Notes under the pieces: generated by a model
Seen by the model: only the letters and a program-made list of their open reading frames with translations
Databases searched by the model: none
What the model was told of the DNA's origin: nothing
Position numbers and translations under genes: made by a program
Assembly: GCF_040958095.1 (NCBI RefSeq)
Contig: NC_091185.1
Location: 18,367,930-18,431,929, forward strand
DNA from: Procambarus clarkii
Lineage: Eukaryota > Arthropoda > Malacostraca > Decapoda > Cambaridae
Direction: 5' to 3'
DNA: 64,000 bases
Part shown: positions 50,604 to 64,000 of the stretch, piece after piece
Position numbering within the stretch: position 1 is the first letter of the stretch
Layout of the letters: each line of letters starts with the position of its first letter

Positions 50604-52496
50604 TTCTTGATGCTTCTGTATTGGAGCGGAGTCTTGAGGTGGGTAGAATATAGTTGTGCATTAATTGGCTGTTGATTGCTGGTGCTGACTTCTTGATGTG
50701 TAGTGCCTCGCAGACGTCAAGCCGCCTGCTATCGCTGTATCTATCGATGATTTCTGTGTTGTTTACTAGGATTTCTCTGGCGATGGTTTGGTTGTAGGAA
50801 GAGATTATATGTTCCTTAATGGAGCCCTGGTGTTTATGTATCGTTAAACGCCTAAAAAGAGATGTTGTTGTCTTGCCTATATACTGTATTTTTTGGAGCT
50901 TACAGTCCCCAAGAAAGCATTTGAAGGCATAGACGACTTTGGTCTCTTTTAAAGCGTTCTGCTTTGTGTCTGGAGAGTTTCTCATGAGTAGGCTGGCCGT
51001 TTTTCTGGTTTTATAGTAAATCGTCAGTTGTATCCTCTGATTTTTGTCTGTAGGGATAACGTTTCTATTAACAATATCTTTCAGGACCCTTTCCTCCGTT
51101 TTATGAGCTGTGGAAAAGAAGTTCCTGTAAAATAGTCTAATAGGGGGTATAGGTGTTGTGTTGGTTGTCTCTTCAGAGGTTGCATGGCGTTTCACTTTCC
51201 TTGTTATGATGTCTTCGACGAAACCATTGGAGAAGCCGTTGTTGACTAGGACCTGCCTTACCCTACAGAGTTCTTCGCCGACTTGCTTCCATTCTGAGCT
51301 GTGGCTGAGAGCACGGTCGACATAAGCGTTAACAACACTCCTCTTGTACCTGTCTGGGCAGTCGCTGTTGGCATTTAGGCACATTCCTATGTTCGTTTCC
51401 TTAGTGTAGACTGCAGGTTGGAAACCTCCGCTCTTTTCCATGACTGTTGCATCTAGAAAGGGCAGCTTCCCATCCTTTTCCATCTCGTAAGTGAAACGCA
51501 GCACGGAACTCTGCTCAAATGCCTCCTTCAGCTCCTGCAGATGTCTGACATCAGGTACCTGTGTAAAAATGTCGTCAACATACCTGCAGTATATGGCCGG
51601 TTTCAAGTTCATTTCGAATAAGACTTTTTGCTCGATGGTACCCATGAAGAAGTTTGCAAACAGGACACCTAGGGGGGAACCCATGGCGACCCCATCTACT
51701 TGCTTATACATGTGCCCATCCGGGCTCAAGAAGGGTGCCTCTTTAGTACAAGCTTGGAGTAGTTTCCTCAGAATGTTCTCTGGTATGTCAAGAGGAGTGC
51801 AGGCCGGATCACGATACACTCTGTCGGCTATCATCTCAATTGTCTCGTCCACAGGTACGTTGGTAAACAGGGATTCTACGTCCAACGAGGCTCTTATCCC
51901 TGTGGCACGTGTGCCCCACAGTAAGTCAACAAATTCCTTTGGAGACTTCAGGCTGAAGGCGCAAGGGACATAAGGAGTCAACAGGCCGTTGAGTCGCTTC
52001 GCCAGTCTGTACGTGGGTGTGGGTATCTGGCTAATGATTGGCCGAAGTGGGTTTCCAGGCTTGTGTGTCTTGACATTTCCATACGCATATCCAGGTTTAT
52101 ATTCCCCAATAATCTTTGGCAGGTGGAGTCCGGATTTCTTGGCATTCACAGTTTCGATCAGTTTGTTGACCTTTGCTTTCAATTCGGCTGTAGTGTCCTT
52201 CGTTACCCTTTGGAATTTAGTTTGGTCAGAGAGTATGATGTTCATTTTCGCCAGATATTCATCTTTTTTAAGAATAACATATATTGGCGACTTGTCACCT
52301 CTCCTGACAACTATCTCCTTGTTCTCACGAAGGCTCTTAGCTGCCACTTTAAGCTCGGGGGACAGTATGGTGCTTCTGTAATTGCCTCGATTCTTTCCTC
52401 CTTCCGCAATAAGTTCTGCTTGTAAGGTATCTTTGGTAGTGACCTACTTTTGTGTCTCGAGGTCGAATATGTTGTCCAACAGAATTTCCAACTCCA

Positions 52497-52497
<1 letters not shown>
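50604..52497 (-). CDS. Penelope RT/GIY-YIG ORF, slightly truncated
   Basis: The minus-strand frame begins at ATG 52347 and is open through RT and endonuclease, with only the last few codons replaced by (TA)n read-through. RT motif A ([12 protein letters not shown]), B ([18 protein letters not shown]) and C ([12 protein letters not shown]) are intact; the endonuclease has [12 protein letters not shown] (Pro to Phe) and [20 protein letters not shown]. Upstream, the frame continues to 52497 except for a TAG within 'ctacttttgtg' at about 52445. The N-terminal region and pLTR are missing; the 5' edge is (TA)n. Confidence 0.85.

Positions 52498-52575
<78 letters not shown>
52498..52575. repeat. (TA)n microsatellite
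   Basis: TA run joining the 5' cut of Penelope to MITE copy 6. Confidence 0.98.
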
Positions 52576-52578
<3 letters not shown>

Positions 52579-52585
52579 ATATAAT

Positions 52586-52779
52586 GTGATACCTAGTAGC
52601 TAGAAGGCATTTCTCGGCCTACTATGCAAGGCCCGATGGGCCTAACAGGCCAAGTTTTCCTGAATTTATATATTTTGTGTAAAAAAAAAATCTTATGAAA
52701 TGATAAATCTGCCCATTTCATTTTGTATAAGTTAATTTTTTAAAATTTGAGTTAAAACTAATGTAGATATATGACCAAA
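52586..52779. mobile_element. MITE copy 6, diverged half
   Basis: Starts gtgatacctagtagctagaa (TIR with several changes) and reaches 'tagatatatgaccaaacc', about the midpoint of the element, where a minisatellite begins. Confidence 0.7.
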
Positions 52780-53475
52780 CCTTCATAAGGAGCATGTCAT
52801 AACCTTCATAAGGAGCATGTCATAACCTTCATAAGGAGCATGTCATAAGGAGCATGTCATAACCTTCATAAGGAGCGAACCTTCATAAGGAGCATGTCAT
52901 AACCTTTATAAGGAGCGAACCTTCATAAGGAGTATGTCATAACCTTCAAAAGGAGCGAACCTTCATAAGGAGCATGTCATAACCTTCCTAAGGAGCGAAC
53001 CTTCATAAGGAGCATGTCATAACCTTCATAAGGAGCGAACATTCATAAGGAGCATGTCATAACCTTCATAAGGAGCATGTCATAACCTTCATAAGGAGCG
53101 AACATTCATAAGGAGCATGTCATAACCTTCATAAGGAGCATGTCATAACCTTCATAAGGAGCGAACATTCATAAGGAGCATGTCATAACCTTAATAAGGA
53201 GCATGTCATAACCTTCATAAGGAGCATGTCATAACCTTCATAAGGAGCGAACATTCATAAGGAGCATGTCATAACCTTCATAAGGAGCGAACCTTCAAAA
53301 GGAGCATGTCATAACCTTCATAAGGAGCATGTCATAACCTTCATAAGGAGCATGTCATAACCTTCATAAGGAGCATGTCATAACCTTCATAAGGAGCATG
53401 TCATAACCTTCATAAGGAGCGAACCTTCATAAGGAGCGAACCTTCATAAGGAGCGAACCTTCATAAGGAGCATGT
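52780..53475. repeat. Composite minisatellite next to MITE half
   Basis: Two interleaved unit types, 23 bp (cataaggagcatgtcataac plus ctt) and 17 bp (cataaggagcgaacctt), total about 690 bp. The 'gaacctt' word resembles the point in the MITE interior (gaccgaacctaacc) where the array starts. Confidence 0.9.
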
Positions 53476-54135
53476 TGGAATTACACACAGTGTCACCAGA
53501 AGGAGTCAGTCACAAGTCATCTCACCACACAGAGTTAGCCAAAACCAGCCTGCCTCAAGATACAGTGCACTTATAGACTTAATCTGAAATTAAAATATAA
53601 TTTATTACGTTTTGATCTATGGTAGGGCCTATATATATATTTTAGCATATTAATAAAATAATAATGTTTGGGAAGGCTTGCAACTCGAGTTATTTCAGGA
53701 AGAGCAATAATATTGAGAGGGAACTTAACAGTGAATAAAAGGATTGGTTGACAATGCATTTGGAACAGAAACCTCATTCTGTGAGTGGACACACCTCCAT
53801 AGTGACAATATTGAACAGCGCCACTCATCCTGTGAGTGGACACTAACTCTCAGTTGAACACAGGAAGTCGACGCTCTAAGCTTCTATCTCTTTCCACTTC
53901 CACTCACAAGATGGGTATAGGGTGCACAATAAATGAGCTAAACTAACGCCAAGTGACAATGTTGTGGCTTTGGTTAATTAGATGGTCCCAATTTCGCTAT
54001 AAAATTATGTTAGTTTAGAGTAAAAATATGTTTTTCATGATGTTCTACATTCAGCACCAACAATATAGTGAGTAAATATATTATAACTTTTCATTACTTA
54101 CGTATACTAGGAAGCTTAAGGTAATTAGACAGACC
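53476..54135. other. Unassigned DNA
   Basis: 53765-53850 contains two copies of the 'cctgtgagtggacac' unit also seen at 33335-33410 and 57280-57360. Nothing else recognised. Confidence 0.45.
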
Positions 54136-54139
54136 GCCA

Positions 54140-54385
54140 CACACCTACCTATCTACCCGATTTACATGAGGCCCACTAACTCTAGAGGCCTGGATGAGGA
54201 CAGGAAGCTGGCGGCTTAACGAAGGTACCCCCCAGGTGTAGGGAGGAAATGATCTCTTCCAGGTATATTTTGAAAGTCAGCACCGTTTTGCCAGTTACTG
54301 TTTCAGTGGGTAGGCGGTTCCATGAGTTAATAACCCTTCGGGTGAAAAAGTATCTCCTGTAACTGGTAACTGGCTGTTCTGACGA
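54140..54385 (-). pseudogene. LINE (CR1-like) C-terminal end
   Basis: Minus-strand frame reads FFTRRVINSWNRLPTETVTG then a KTVLTFKIYLEE segment, ending in a 3' region also seen at 54950-55080. Confidence 0.6.
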
Positions 54386-54389
54386 AGGA

Positions 54390-54800
54390 CATCGGGTAGA
54401 TGTAGTTTACAGCGACTTTGCTAAAGCGTTTAAAAGGTATCACATGAAAGATTGCAAGGAAATTACCGGCCTATAGAATAAATGCGAGAATACTGTAATT
54501 GATAAAACAATGGTTCGAAACATAGAAAACGCAGGGTCGTCCTAAATGGGAATGAATCTGACTTGGGAAATGTAGTAAGTGGGGGTGCCACAGTGGTCCA
54601 AATTGGGGCCAACCCTTTTTGTCATATATTGGTGCTACATAGCCTTCCCGGCTTGGTGCCTTCTTTTGATAATTACTTACTTTTTGTCATATATATATCA
54701 ATACCATAGATGAAAATATTACAAACCACATCATCAAATTATAATGTTGATAAATGCAAGATCTTGTATATGGGGCATAACAATCCACGTCACAAGTACT
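54390..54800 (+). pseudogene. LINE RT scraps, plus strand
   Basis: The plus strand has a HRVDVVYSDFAKAFKRYHMK (motif A) stretch at 54390-54450, a motif B-like VPQWSKLGPTLFVIY near 54590 and NVDKCKILYMGHNNP near 54750. Stops and deletions intervene. CR1-like. Confidence 0.6.
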
Positions 54801-54949
54801 AAATTAACCTTACTTACCTCACATAAAGAATAATAAATGTTTATTCAGGTAAAAGTTCTAATAGCAGATCTGTGTGGCGTAATTAGGAGACATGCATGAT
54901 TTTGGGTAGTAGAACCCCAAGCACATATACAATAATTAAGATAATGGCA

Positions 54950-56690
54950 AATTTACCTAAATTTACGTGAGGGCAACTAATACTAGTGATCTCAATGAGG
55001 ACAAGTAGCCTGCGGCTTGTCTAAGGTCCCCCATTTGCCCTGATGATATTTTCCAATTGCATTTTAAGACCAAGCAGAGTTATGCCATGTGCAGGTAGGT
55101 GGTTCCACGGGTATACAACCCTATTGGTGAAAAAGCATCTTTGGTTTTCTGTCCTACATTGTTGCTCCTCGTTCGTGTTACGTCTGACCTTTTGAAGAAA
55201 CTGTCCTGATTGACATCCTCCAAATTGTTCAGAATTTTATGGGTTTCTGTGAGATCCGCCCTGTCATGCCTGGTCTGCAGTGTTGTTACCCTAGTGGCCT
55301 TCATCCATTCCTGATACGTGAGATGACTAAGCTATGGTATGATTTGTTTTTAATACTGCTTCCACTTGTTGAGCAACTTTTAGTGAATGATGCATTCTGA
55401 CTCAAACGTCCTTTCCATCATCTATCTGTTGTAAGGTAGTGCTATCAGTTTAGTAGTTCTGAAGTGGATTGTTGTGCCCCACATGCATTGTCTAGCATTT
55501 ATCGACATTAAAGAGCATTTGTCAGTCATCTGACCATTTGTGAAGTTCATGTAGATCACTTAATAAGGTCCCATTATCACCTTCAACTATTACTAGGGGA
55601 ACTATTCCATGGTCCGGGGATTTTCTGAAAAGGAGTTTCACTGGCAAGCATAGTGAATTTGCCAGTTCCTTTACGACTTGGGACTTAATCCATTTACACT
55701 TTTAGCTTGTAGGGTCTTTTAGTTTGCCAATGCTCTTCCTGATTGTGTCGTGTGTAATTGGTATTTCCCTTAATTCATTCTCTTTACGTCCGACAAACAT
55801 TTGTGTTGGTGATGGGATGTCATTTTAGCTTTCTAGTATGAACACTGATGTAAGGTATTCATTCAGAGTGTTTGCCGCCCTTTTATCATACAACTTAACA
55901 TTGTTAGTCTCATCTTTTATGGGTCCTACAGAGTCAGTTTTTTGTTTGGGTTTTACTTCGTATATATTTGCCCGAAACGCTATGCGTATTAGTGGCTTTA
56001 GGTATTGTATTTTAAATTTTATAATTTTGTTCCGAGGAGCGAGTTTATTGGGAGTACTTAGCTGTGTCATTAGCCAGGTAATTAACTATACAGTTTGCTG
56101 TGCTCCGTCCTTTAACAAATCCATTGACCCCCCTCCCCCTAACCTGCCTATTTTGTGCAATAGTCGGTTTAGGATGATCCTTTCAAGCATCTTGCAAGTG
56201 CATGACATGAGACTGATAGGTCTGTAATTGCCAGGGTCATTGGGTTTCGGTATCGGGACAATTATTGCATGTTTCCATTGTGTGGGCAACACTCCACATA
56301 GGAATGATTTGTTAACAGGTGGAGTAGTTTATTCCCAGACACTTCACACAGTGCATTGAGTATCTCATAGGTGATGCCATCCTCCCCAGGTGCTGTACTT
56401 TTACCCTTTTTCATAGCCTCCTTTACCTCCTGGGCTGTGATTGGTTCCCCATACTCGTCATCACTAGATTGTGCTCTTGTTATCCTAATCCTTCTGTCAT
56501 TATGTCGGAGGAGCTGTTCCCTGCTTACTTCTGCACGGAGGGAGGAGGATGATGCTGCATCACTCCACTTGTGAATTAGCTCTTCAGCCTTCCCCTGGGG
56601 GTCTTTGTGAGCCGCAGGCCGGGCTCTGCTTCCCTTAGCTATCTGAATTTTTCCCCACACTTGTCTTGCAGATGTTTCTCTTCCAATAGA
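54950..56690 (-). pseudogene. LINE RT remnant (Jockey/CR1-like), minus strand
   Basis: From 56660 downwards: ITAQEVKEAMKKGKSTAPGE, then DGITYEILNALC; KHAIIVPIPKPNDPGNYRPI with SLMSCTCKMLERIILNRLLH (56292-56086); a middle region with stops; an LLSDLHELHKWSDD-like stretch near 55550; and the C-terminal TRVTTLQTRHDRADLTETHK near 55250. Many stops. A SINE 3' module (tttgcccgaaacgctatgcg) at 55967-56010 interrupts it. Presence of both N- and C-terminal RT words in order suggests one decayed element, but two elements are possible. Confidence 0.6.
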
Positions 56691-56699
56691 GCTAGTGAA

Positions 56700-57195
56700 C
56701 TCAAGCCATTGTCTTTCCCTTTGTAACTCATCTGCAATGTATGTACCTTTACCAGAATAAAAAATCTAATCTAAATCTATATGCTTAGATATATGCAAAT
56801 GAGAGAGTAATAGAGCGAAACCTTTAAAATACTGAACAATTTGGAGGATATTGATTCATACAATTTCTTCAAAAGGTCAGATGTAACACGAACAAGGAGC
56901 AAAGGTTTCAAGTTCAACAAGCCACAATGTAGGAGTGACAACAGATGCTTTTTAACCCATAGGGTTATGAACCCCATGAAACCGCCTACCCGCCGAGGTC
57001 GTAAATGCTAAAATTCTGCTCTACTTTTAAACTCCAGCTTGAAAAAAATTATCAGGACAAATGTGGTTGTCACATTTATATACTGTTCTTAAAATATGTC
57101 CCCATTTTGCACCCGCAAGATAATTTACAATTTTAAGGGTTGAAGAATGTTAATCTTTTTGTTTGCAAAGCTGTTCACTTGCGACAGTTAAGCAA
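56700..57195 (+). pseudogene. LINE C-terminal scrap and unassigned DNA
   Basis: 56860-56995 on the plus strand carries the same region (RSDVTRTRS-like words, then 'cccatagggttatgaacccc') as the end of the 54950 element, in opposite orientation. The remainder is unassigned. Confidence 0.5.
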
Positions 57196-57229
57196 GTCCC
57201 AGCTGTGTCTGGGTACAAGTGACAGGATG

Positions 57230-57870
57230 AACGATCCAGCGGGTTTGCTTCCTATTGGCGAGTGTTGTAAATGCTCCTATGGTGGTGTGTCCACTCACAG
57301 GATGAATGGCACTGCCCAATACTGTCACTATGGTGGTGTGTCCAGTCACAGGATGAGTGGCGCTGCCCAATAGTATCACCATTGTGACATGTTGACAGTA
57401 TTGGGCTCTTGATCTAGAGATCTTGATCACCTCTATAGTTTTGACCCATTGCCTCTGAGACACTTAGTGCCTTGGGTAAATGAGCTCGTAGTTTTTTGAA
57501 TGAGCTGGGTTACAAGCTAATTGAAACAACTAGAGACCCTACAGCCAGCTCCGCTTTCAGCGCCTTAGTGTGGCGATCCAGAGAGGAAATGCTCACTGCA
57601 ACCATGGTTCCAGCCTGCCATCTGAGGAGCTGGAGGAACTCTACAACCTGTGATGAGTAGCCTTGTAAAAAGCATGTAACCAATGTTGTAAACCTTTTTG
57701 TGTAATGAAATATTAAAATAAATTTAGATATATATACACACATACTAAATGAATAGAGTGGTAGACAAGATCAGAGTGTTCATTGAGGATCCACAAGGTC
57801 TTCTCTGAGTACTCTTTATTTTCTTCTCTGAGGTTATGGGTTCCTACTCTTGCACAAGAGGTGGTACCCC

Positions 57871-57875
<5 letters not shown>
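57230..57875 (+). pseudogene. 3' end of restriction-like-endonuclease LINE, with minisatellite
   Basis: Near-identical reverse complement of 32818-33477. It contains two 50-bp 'ccactcacaggatgaatggc' units, final codons (57480-57650: [24 protein letters not shown] frame, then [11 protein letters not shown] equivalents) and the 3' UTR, then (ATT)n. Confidence 0.75.
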
Positions 57876-58479
<604 letters not shown>

Positions 58480-60838
58480 CTATTGGTCCATATTTATTGA
58501 TGCTTCTATATTGGAGCGGAGTCTTGAGGTAGGTAGAATATAGTTGTGCATTAATTGGCTGTTGATTGCTGGTGTTGACTTCTTAATGTGTAGTGCCTCG
58601 CAAATGTCAAGCCGCCTGCTATCGCTGTATCTATCGATGATTTCTGTGTTGTTTACTAGGATTTCTCTGGCGATGGTTTGGTTGTGGGAAGAGATAATAT
58701 GTTCCTTAATGGAGCCCTGTTGTTTATGCGTCGTTAAACGCCTAGAAAGAGATGTTGTTGTCTTGCCTATATACTGGGTTTTTTGGAGCTTACAGTCCCC
58801 AAGTGGGCATTTGAAGGCATAGACGACGTTGGTCTCTTTTAAAGCGTTCTGCTTTGTGTCTGGAGAGTTTCTCATGAGTAGGCTGGCCGTTTTTCTGGTT
58901 TTATAGTAAATCGTCAGTTGTATCCTCTGATTTTTGTCTGTAGGGATAACGTTCCTATTAACAATATCTTTCAGTACCCTTTCCTCTGTTTTATGAGCTG
59001 TGGAAAAGAAGTTCCTGTAAAATAGTCTAATAGGGGTTATAGGTGTTGTGTTAGTTGTCTCTTCAGAGGTTGCATGGCGTTTCACTTTCGTTCTTACGAT
59101 GTCTTCGACGAAACCATTGGAGAAGCCGTTGTTGACTAGCACCTGCCTTACCCTACAGAGTTCTTCGTCGACTTGCTTCCATTCTGAGCTGTGGCTGAGA
59201 GCACGGTCGACATATGCGTTAACAACACTCCTCTTGTACCTGTCTGGGCAGTCGCTGTTGGCATTTAGGCACATTCCTATGTTCGTTTCCTTAGTGTTGA
59301 CTGCAGTGTGGAAAACTCCGCTCTTTTCCATGACTGTTACATCTAGAAAGGGCAGCTTCCCATCCTTTTCCATCTCGTAAGTGAAACGCAGCACGGAACT
59401 CTGCTCAAATGCCTCTTTCAGCTCCTGCAGATGTCTGACATCAGGTACCTGTGTAAAAATGTCGTCAACATACCTGCAGTATATGGCTGGTTTCAAGTGC
59501 ATGTCGACTAAGACTTTTTGCTCGATGGTACCCATGTAGAAGTTTGCAAACAGGACACCTAGGGGAGAACCCATGGCGACCCCATCTACTTGTTTATACA
59601 TGTGCCCATCCGGGCTCAAGAAGGGTGCCTCTTTAGTACAAGCTTGGAGTAGTTTCCTTAGAATATTCTCGGGAATGTCAAGAGGAGTACAGGCTGGATC
59701 ACGATACACTCTGTCGGCTATCATCCCGATTGTCTCGTCCACAGGTACGTTGGTAAACAGCGATTCTACGTCCAACGAGGCTCTTATCCCTGTGGCCCGT
59801 GTGCCCCGCAGTAAGTCAACAAATTCCTTTGGAGACTTCAGGCTGAAGGCGCAAGGAACATAAGAAGTCAGCAGGCCGTTGAGTCGCTTCGCCAGTCTGT
59901 ACGTGGGTGTGGGTATCTGGCTAATGATTGGCTGAAGTGGGTTTCCAGGCTTGTGTGTCTTGACATTTCCATAAGCATATCCAGGTTTATATTCCCCAAT
60001 GATCTTTGGCAAGTGGAGTCCGGATTTCTTGGCGTTCACAGTTTCGATCAGTTTGTTGACCTTTGCTTTCAATTCGGCTGTAGTGTCCTTCGTTACCCTT
60101 TGGAACTTAGTTTGGTCAGAGAGTATGAGGTTCATTTTCGCCAGATATTCGTCTTTTTTAAGAATGGCATATATTGGCGACTTGTCACCTCTCCTGACAA
60201 CTATCTCCTTGTTCTCACGAAGGCTCTTAGCTGCCGCTTTGAGCTCGGGGGACAGTATGGTGCTTCTGTAATTGCCTCGATTCTTTCCTCCTTCTGCAAT
60301 AAGTTCTGCTTGTAAGGTATCTTTGGTAGTGACCTTCTTTTGTGTCTCGAGGTCGAATATGTCGTCCAACAGAATTTCCAACTCTACTTTCCGGGCCATC
60401 TCACTCGGTCTGGACATAACGTGACAGTTTATGCCCAGATTTAGGAGAGTGACTTGGTCCTCAGTGAGGTTAATTCCTGCAAGGTTTAGGAAGCCATCTC
60501 TTGGTCGTGGAATTGCCATAGGTCCTCCATATAATGTTGTAAGTTTCTTGATAATCCTTGTTTCAGTGCTGAGGTGATGTCGGTCTGTGAGGATGTCGAG
60601 GTGTTGTTCAATACGGGAACGGATACTTTCGTCGATGTTGCTATTTCTCCACTCGTTTGTAGCATGAAGTAGTTGCGTTTTGTTGTCTTTGATTTCATTC
60701 TGTGCCTTGTATATCTGATCACGAATCGGATCCTGGCAATATTTTATCGTGAAGGCTTGATTCCTTGCTGCTGGGTCGTGCGCTTTAATATTAGTATATT
60801 TTGGTAGCAGTCTTTCCTGTAGACATATATTATTAAAC
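58480..60838 (-). CDS. Penelope-like RT with GIY-YIG endonuclease, intact through both domains
   Basis: The 679-residue frame from ATG 60519 is open to the stop at 58480, and the same frame stays open upstream to 60838 (about 106 more codons), where it lacks a start because its 5' pLTR has been replaced by an inverted copy. RT motif A is [12 protein letters not shown] (248-259), motif [15 protein letters not shown] (313-326) and motif C YVDD (350-353). The endonuclease has VVYAFKCPLGDC (565-576), [14 protein letters not shown] (582-595) and CEALHI with the catalytic Glu at about 642. This matches the Penelope plan of RT followed by GIY-YIG. All catalytic residues appear present, so only the missing start makes this copy incomplete. 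Confidence 0.9.
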
Positions 60839-62760
<1,922 letters not shown>

Positions 62761-64000
62761 TACCTGTTCCAGGAGTCCAAGTGATCCTGGGGAACGACTT
62801 GTGTGGGTCCAAGGTGTTGCCAGAGCTGATAGTAAAAGCTGTGCCGGAGGTGAACCAGAAGGACCGCGGTACAAGTGGAACGCCGGACAAGATAGATCTA
62901 GCCAGCATCCTTGAAGATGAGGCAGAGGACAGTGAAGTCATCGTATACCCGGCCTGTGTAGTGACAGAGTCGGACGTAGCCGCCGAGGAAGACATTGGAG
63001 ATGATATGGCAGTGTCGACTCCACCAAGGGAGGAGGTCAACATGGACATGTCTGGGCTGTTCGATGAAGATCCAGCTCAGAAGAATGGGGATTCGAGGAG
63101 ACAGGAATAGAAGATGACCCTACCTGAAAAGTTCAGCGTGAACCTAGCGGACCTGATTAGGGCTCAGCGAGAGGAGTTTATAGATCTAATCAGGGAGGCA
63201 AAAGGGGGAAACTCATGTCCGGAGTCCCCCGTGTACTACTACTTGGACGATGATGTACTAATGAGGAAGTGGCGACCGGACAAAGCCGGCGCAGATAAGG
63301 TATGGTTGGAGAAGTACCAAGTGTTAGTGCCGAAGAAGTTTAGGGCGGCTGTGTTAGAACTAGCCCACTCCGTAGATATGGCAGGGCACTTAGGGGTGAA
63401 GAAGACCTTAAATAAGGTGCAGGAGCACTTCTACTGGCCGAACGTGTGGAAGGAGGTAAAGAAGTATTGTAGGACATGTTTGGCGTGCCAACGTGCAGGT
63501 AAGCCGGCTCCGGCTATACCAAAGGCACCCTTAAAGCCCATACCGGCATTTGGCGAGCCTTTTGAGAGAGTCTTGATAGACTGTGTAGGTCCGTTGCCAA
63601 GGACCAGAAAAGACCACGAGTACTTACTGACCATAATGTGCACGGCCACCCGTTTCCCCGCAGCAATCCCCCTGAGAAGAGTGACGTCGAGAGCCGTTCT
63701 GGATAGACTACAGAACTACATTGCGTGGGTAGGAATGCCCAAGGTTATCCAGACGGACCAGGGGAGTGTCTTCCAGTCGAAGTTGTTTAGGGAAACTGTG
63801 AGAGGATGGAGGGTAGAGCAAGTGCGCTCGTGACCGTATCACCCTCAGTCACAGGGAGCGTTGGAGCGTTTCCATGGAACGCTGAAGAGCTTGTTGAGGA
63901 TATACTGCGCTGAGGAAGGGAGTAGTTGGGACGAGGCATTACCATCCGTGTTGTTCGCCATCAGGGATGCGGTAGTAGAATCACTCAGAATCACCCCATT
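62761..64000 (+). pseudogene. Gypsy-type (Gmr1-like) protease end and integrase
   Basis: The frame starts in the protease C-terminus (VPGVQVILGNDLCGSKVLPE), passes an acidic linker, then an in-frame TAG at 63108-63110. It continues with the integrase: HX5H...CX2C zinc motif (HSVDMAGH ... CRTCLAC), and the DDE core with LIDCVGPLP (D1), VIQTDQGSVFQSKLF (D2) and, after an in-frame TGA at 63831-63833, PYHPQSQGALERFHGTLK (E). No reverse transcriptase lies between protease and integrase, which is the order of Gmr1-like Gypsy elements, where RT follows integrase. The window ends inside the integrase C-terminal region. Two stops make it defective. Confidence 0.8.

Overview
The window looks like repeat-dominated nuclear DNA from an arthropod, most likely a decapod crustacean. 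The reasons are very long (TA)n tracts, TTAGG-type telomere-like motifs, Penelope-like elements with GIY-YIG endonucleases, several LINE lineages, tRNA-derived SINEs, a Helitron and Gypsy-type LTR elements. The decapod assignment is an inference from repeat content. I see no prokaryotic operon, canonical tRNA gene, CRISPR array or complete host gene. One 156-bp open segment with good splice signals (31919-32074) is the only candidate host exon.

Layout. 1-4719 is a near-perfect tandem array of a 277-bp unit carrying a Pol III (tRNA-like) promoter, five units on the minus strand and then twelve on the plus strand. 4.7-7.4 kb holds Penelope long-repeat pieces and three 390-bp TA-flanked MITEs with TTAGG-like interiors. 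8.8-9.8 kb is a Jockey/CR1-like RT remnant. 11.2-16.9 kb is a (TA)n-punctuated mosaic of Penelope pieces, fragments of a non-LTR element with a restriction-like endonuclease, and SINE pairs. 17.0-20.5 kb is a broken RTE-like LINE on the minus strand. 20.8-23.4 kb is a divergent Penelope tail joined to a non-autonomous Helitron. 24.5-26.75 kb is a Gypsy-type element with only gag left between LTRs. 27-32 kb holds mostly unassigned AT-rich DNA and two LINE remnants. 32.4-35.8 kb is another mosaic with a head-to-tail Penelope junction. 35.9-37.15 kb has a 28S rRNA fragment next to a 1,002-bp solo LTR with a perfect 5-bp target duplication. 37.5-39.9 kb is a palindromic SINE array plus MITEs. 40-45.5 kb has a SINE inverted pair, foldback elements and unassigned DNA. 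45.5-47.2 kb is a Helitron with helicase remnants. 47.4-52.5 kb has tandem SINEs, an almost intact restriction-like-endonuclease LINE and a Penelope ORF. 52.8-53.5 kb is a minisatellite. 54-57 kb holds LINE remnants. 57.2-62.2 kb has the most intact Penelope ORF with an inverted partial copy. 62.2-64 kb has tandem SINEs fused to a Gypsy element whose protease end runs straight into integrase (Gmr1-like order).

The main pattern is architectural. Unrelated element classes are repeatedly arranged as inverted pairs, and most junctions between elements are long (TA)n tracts. One SINE palindrome occurs twice with the same asymmetric spacer, so it was copied as a unit. Penelope copies show head-to-tail long repeats that hold the start codon and a degenerate hammerhead-ribozyme-like fold, plus inverted partial copies at their 5' ends. 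No search could be run, so family names rest on motifs and on comparison of copies within this window.
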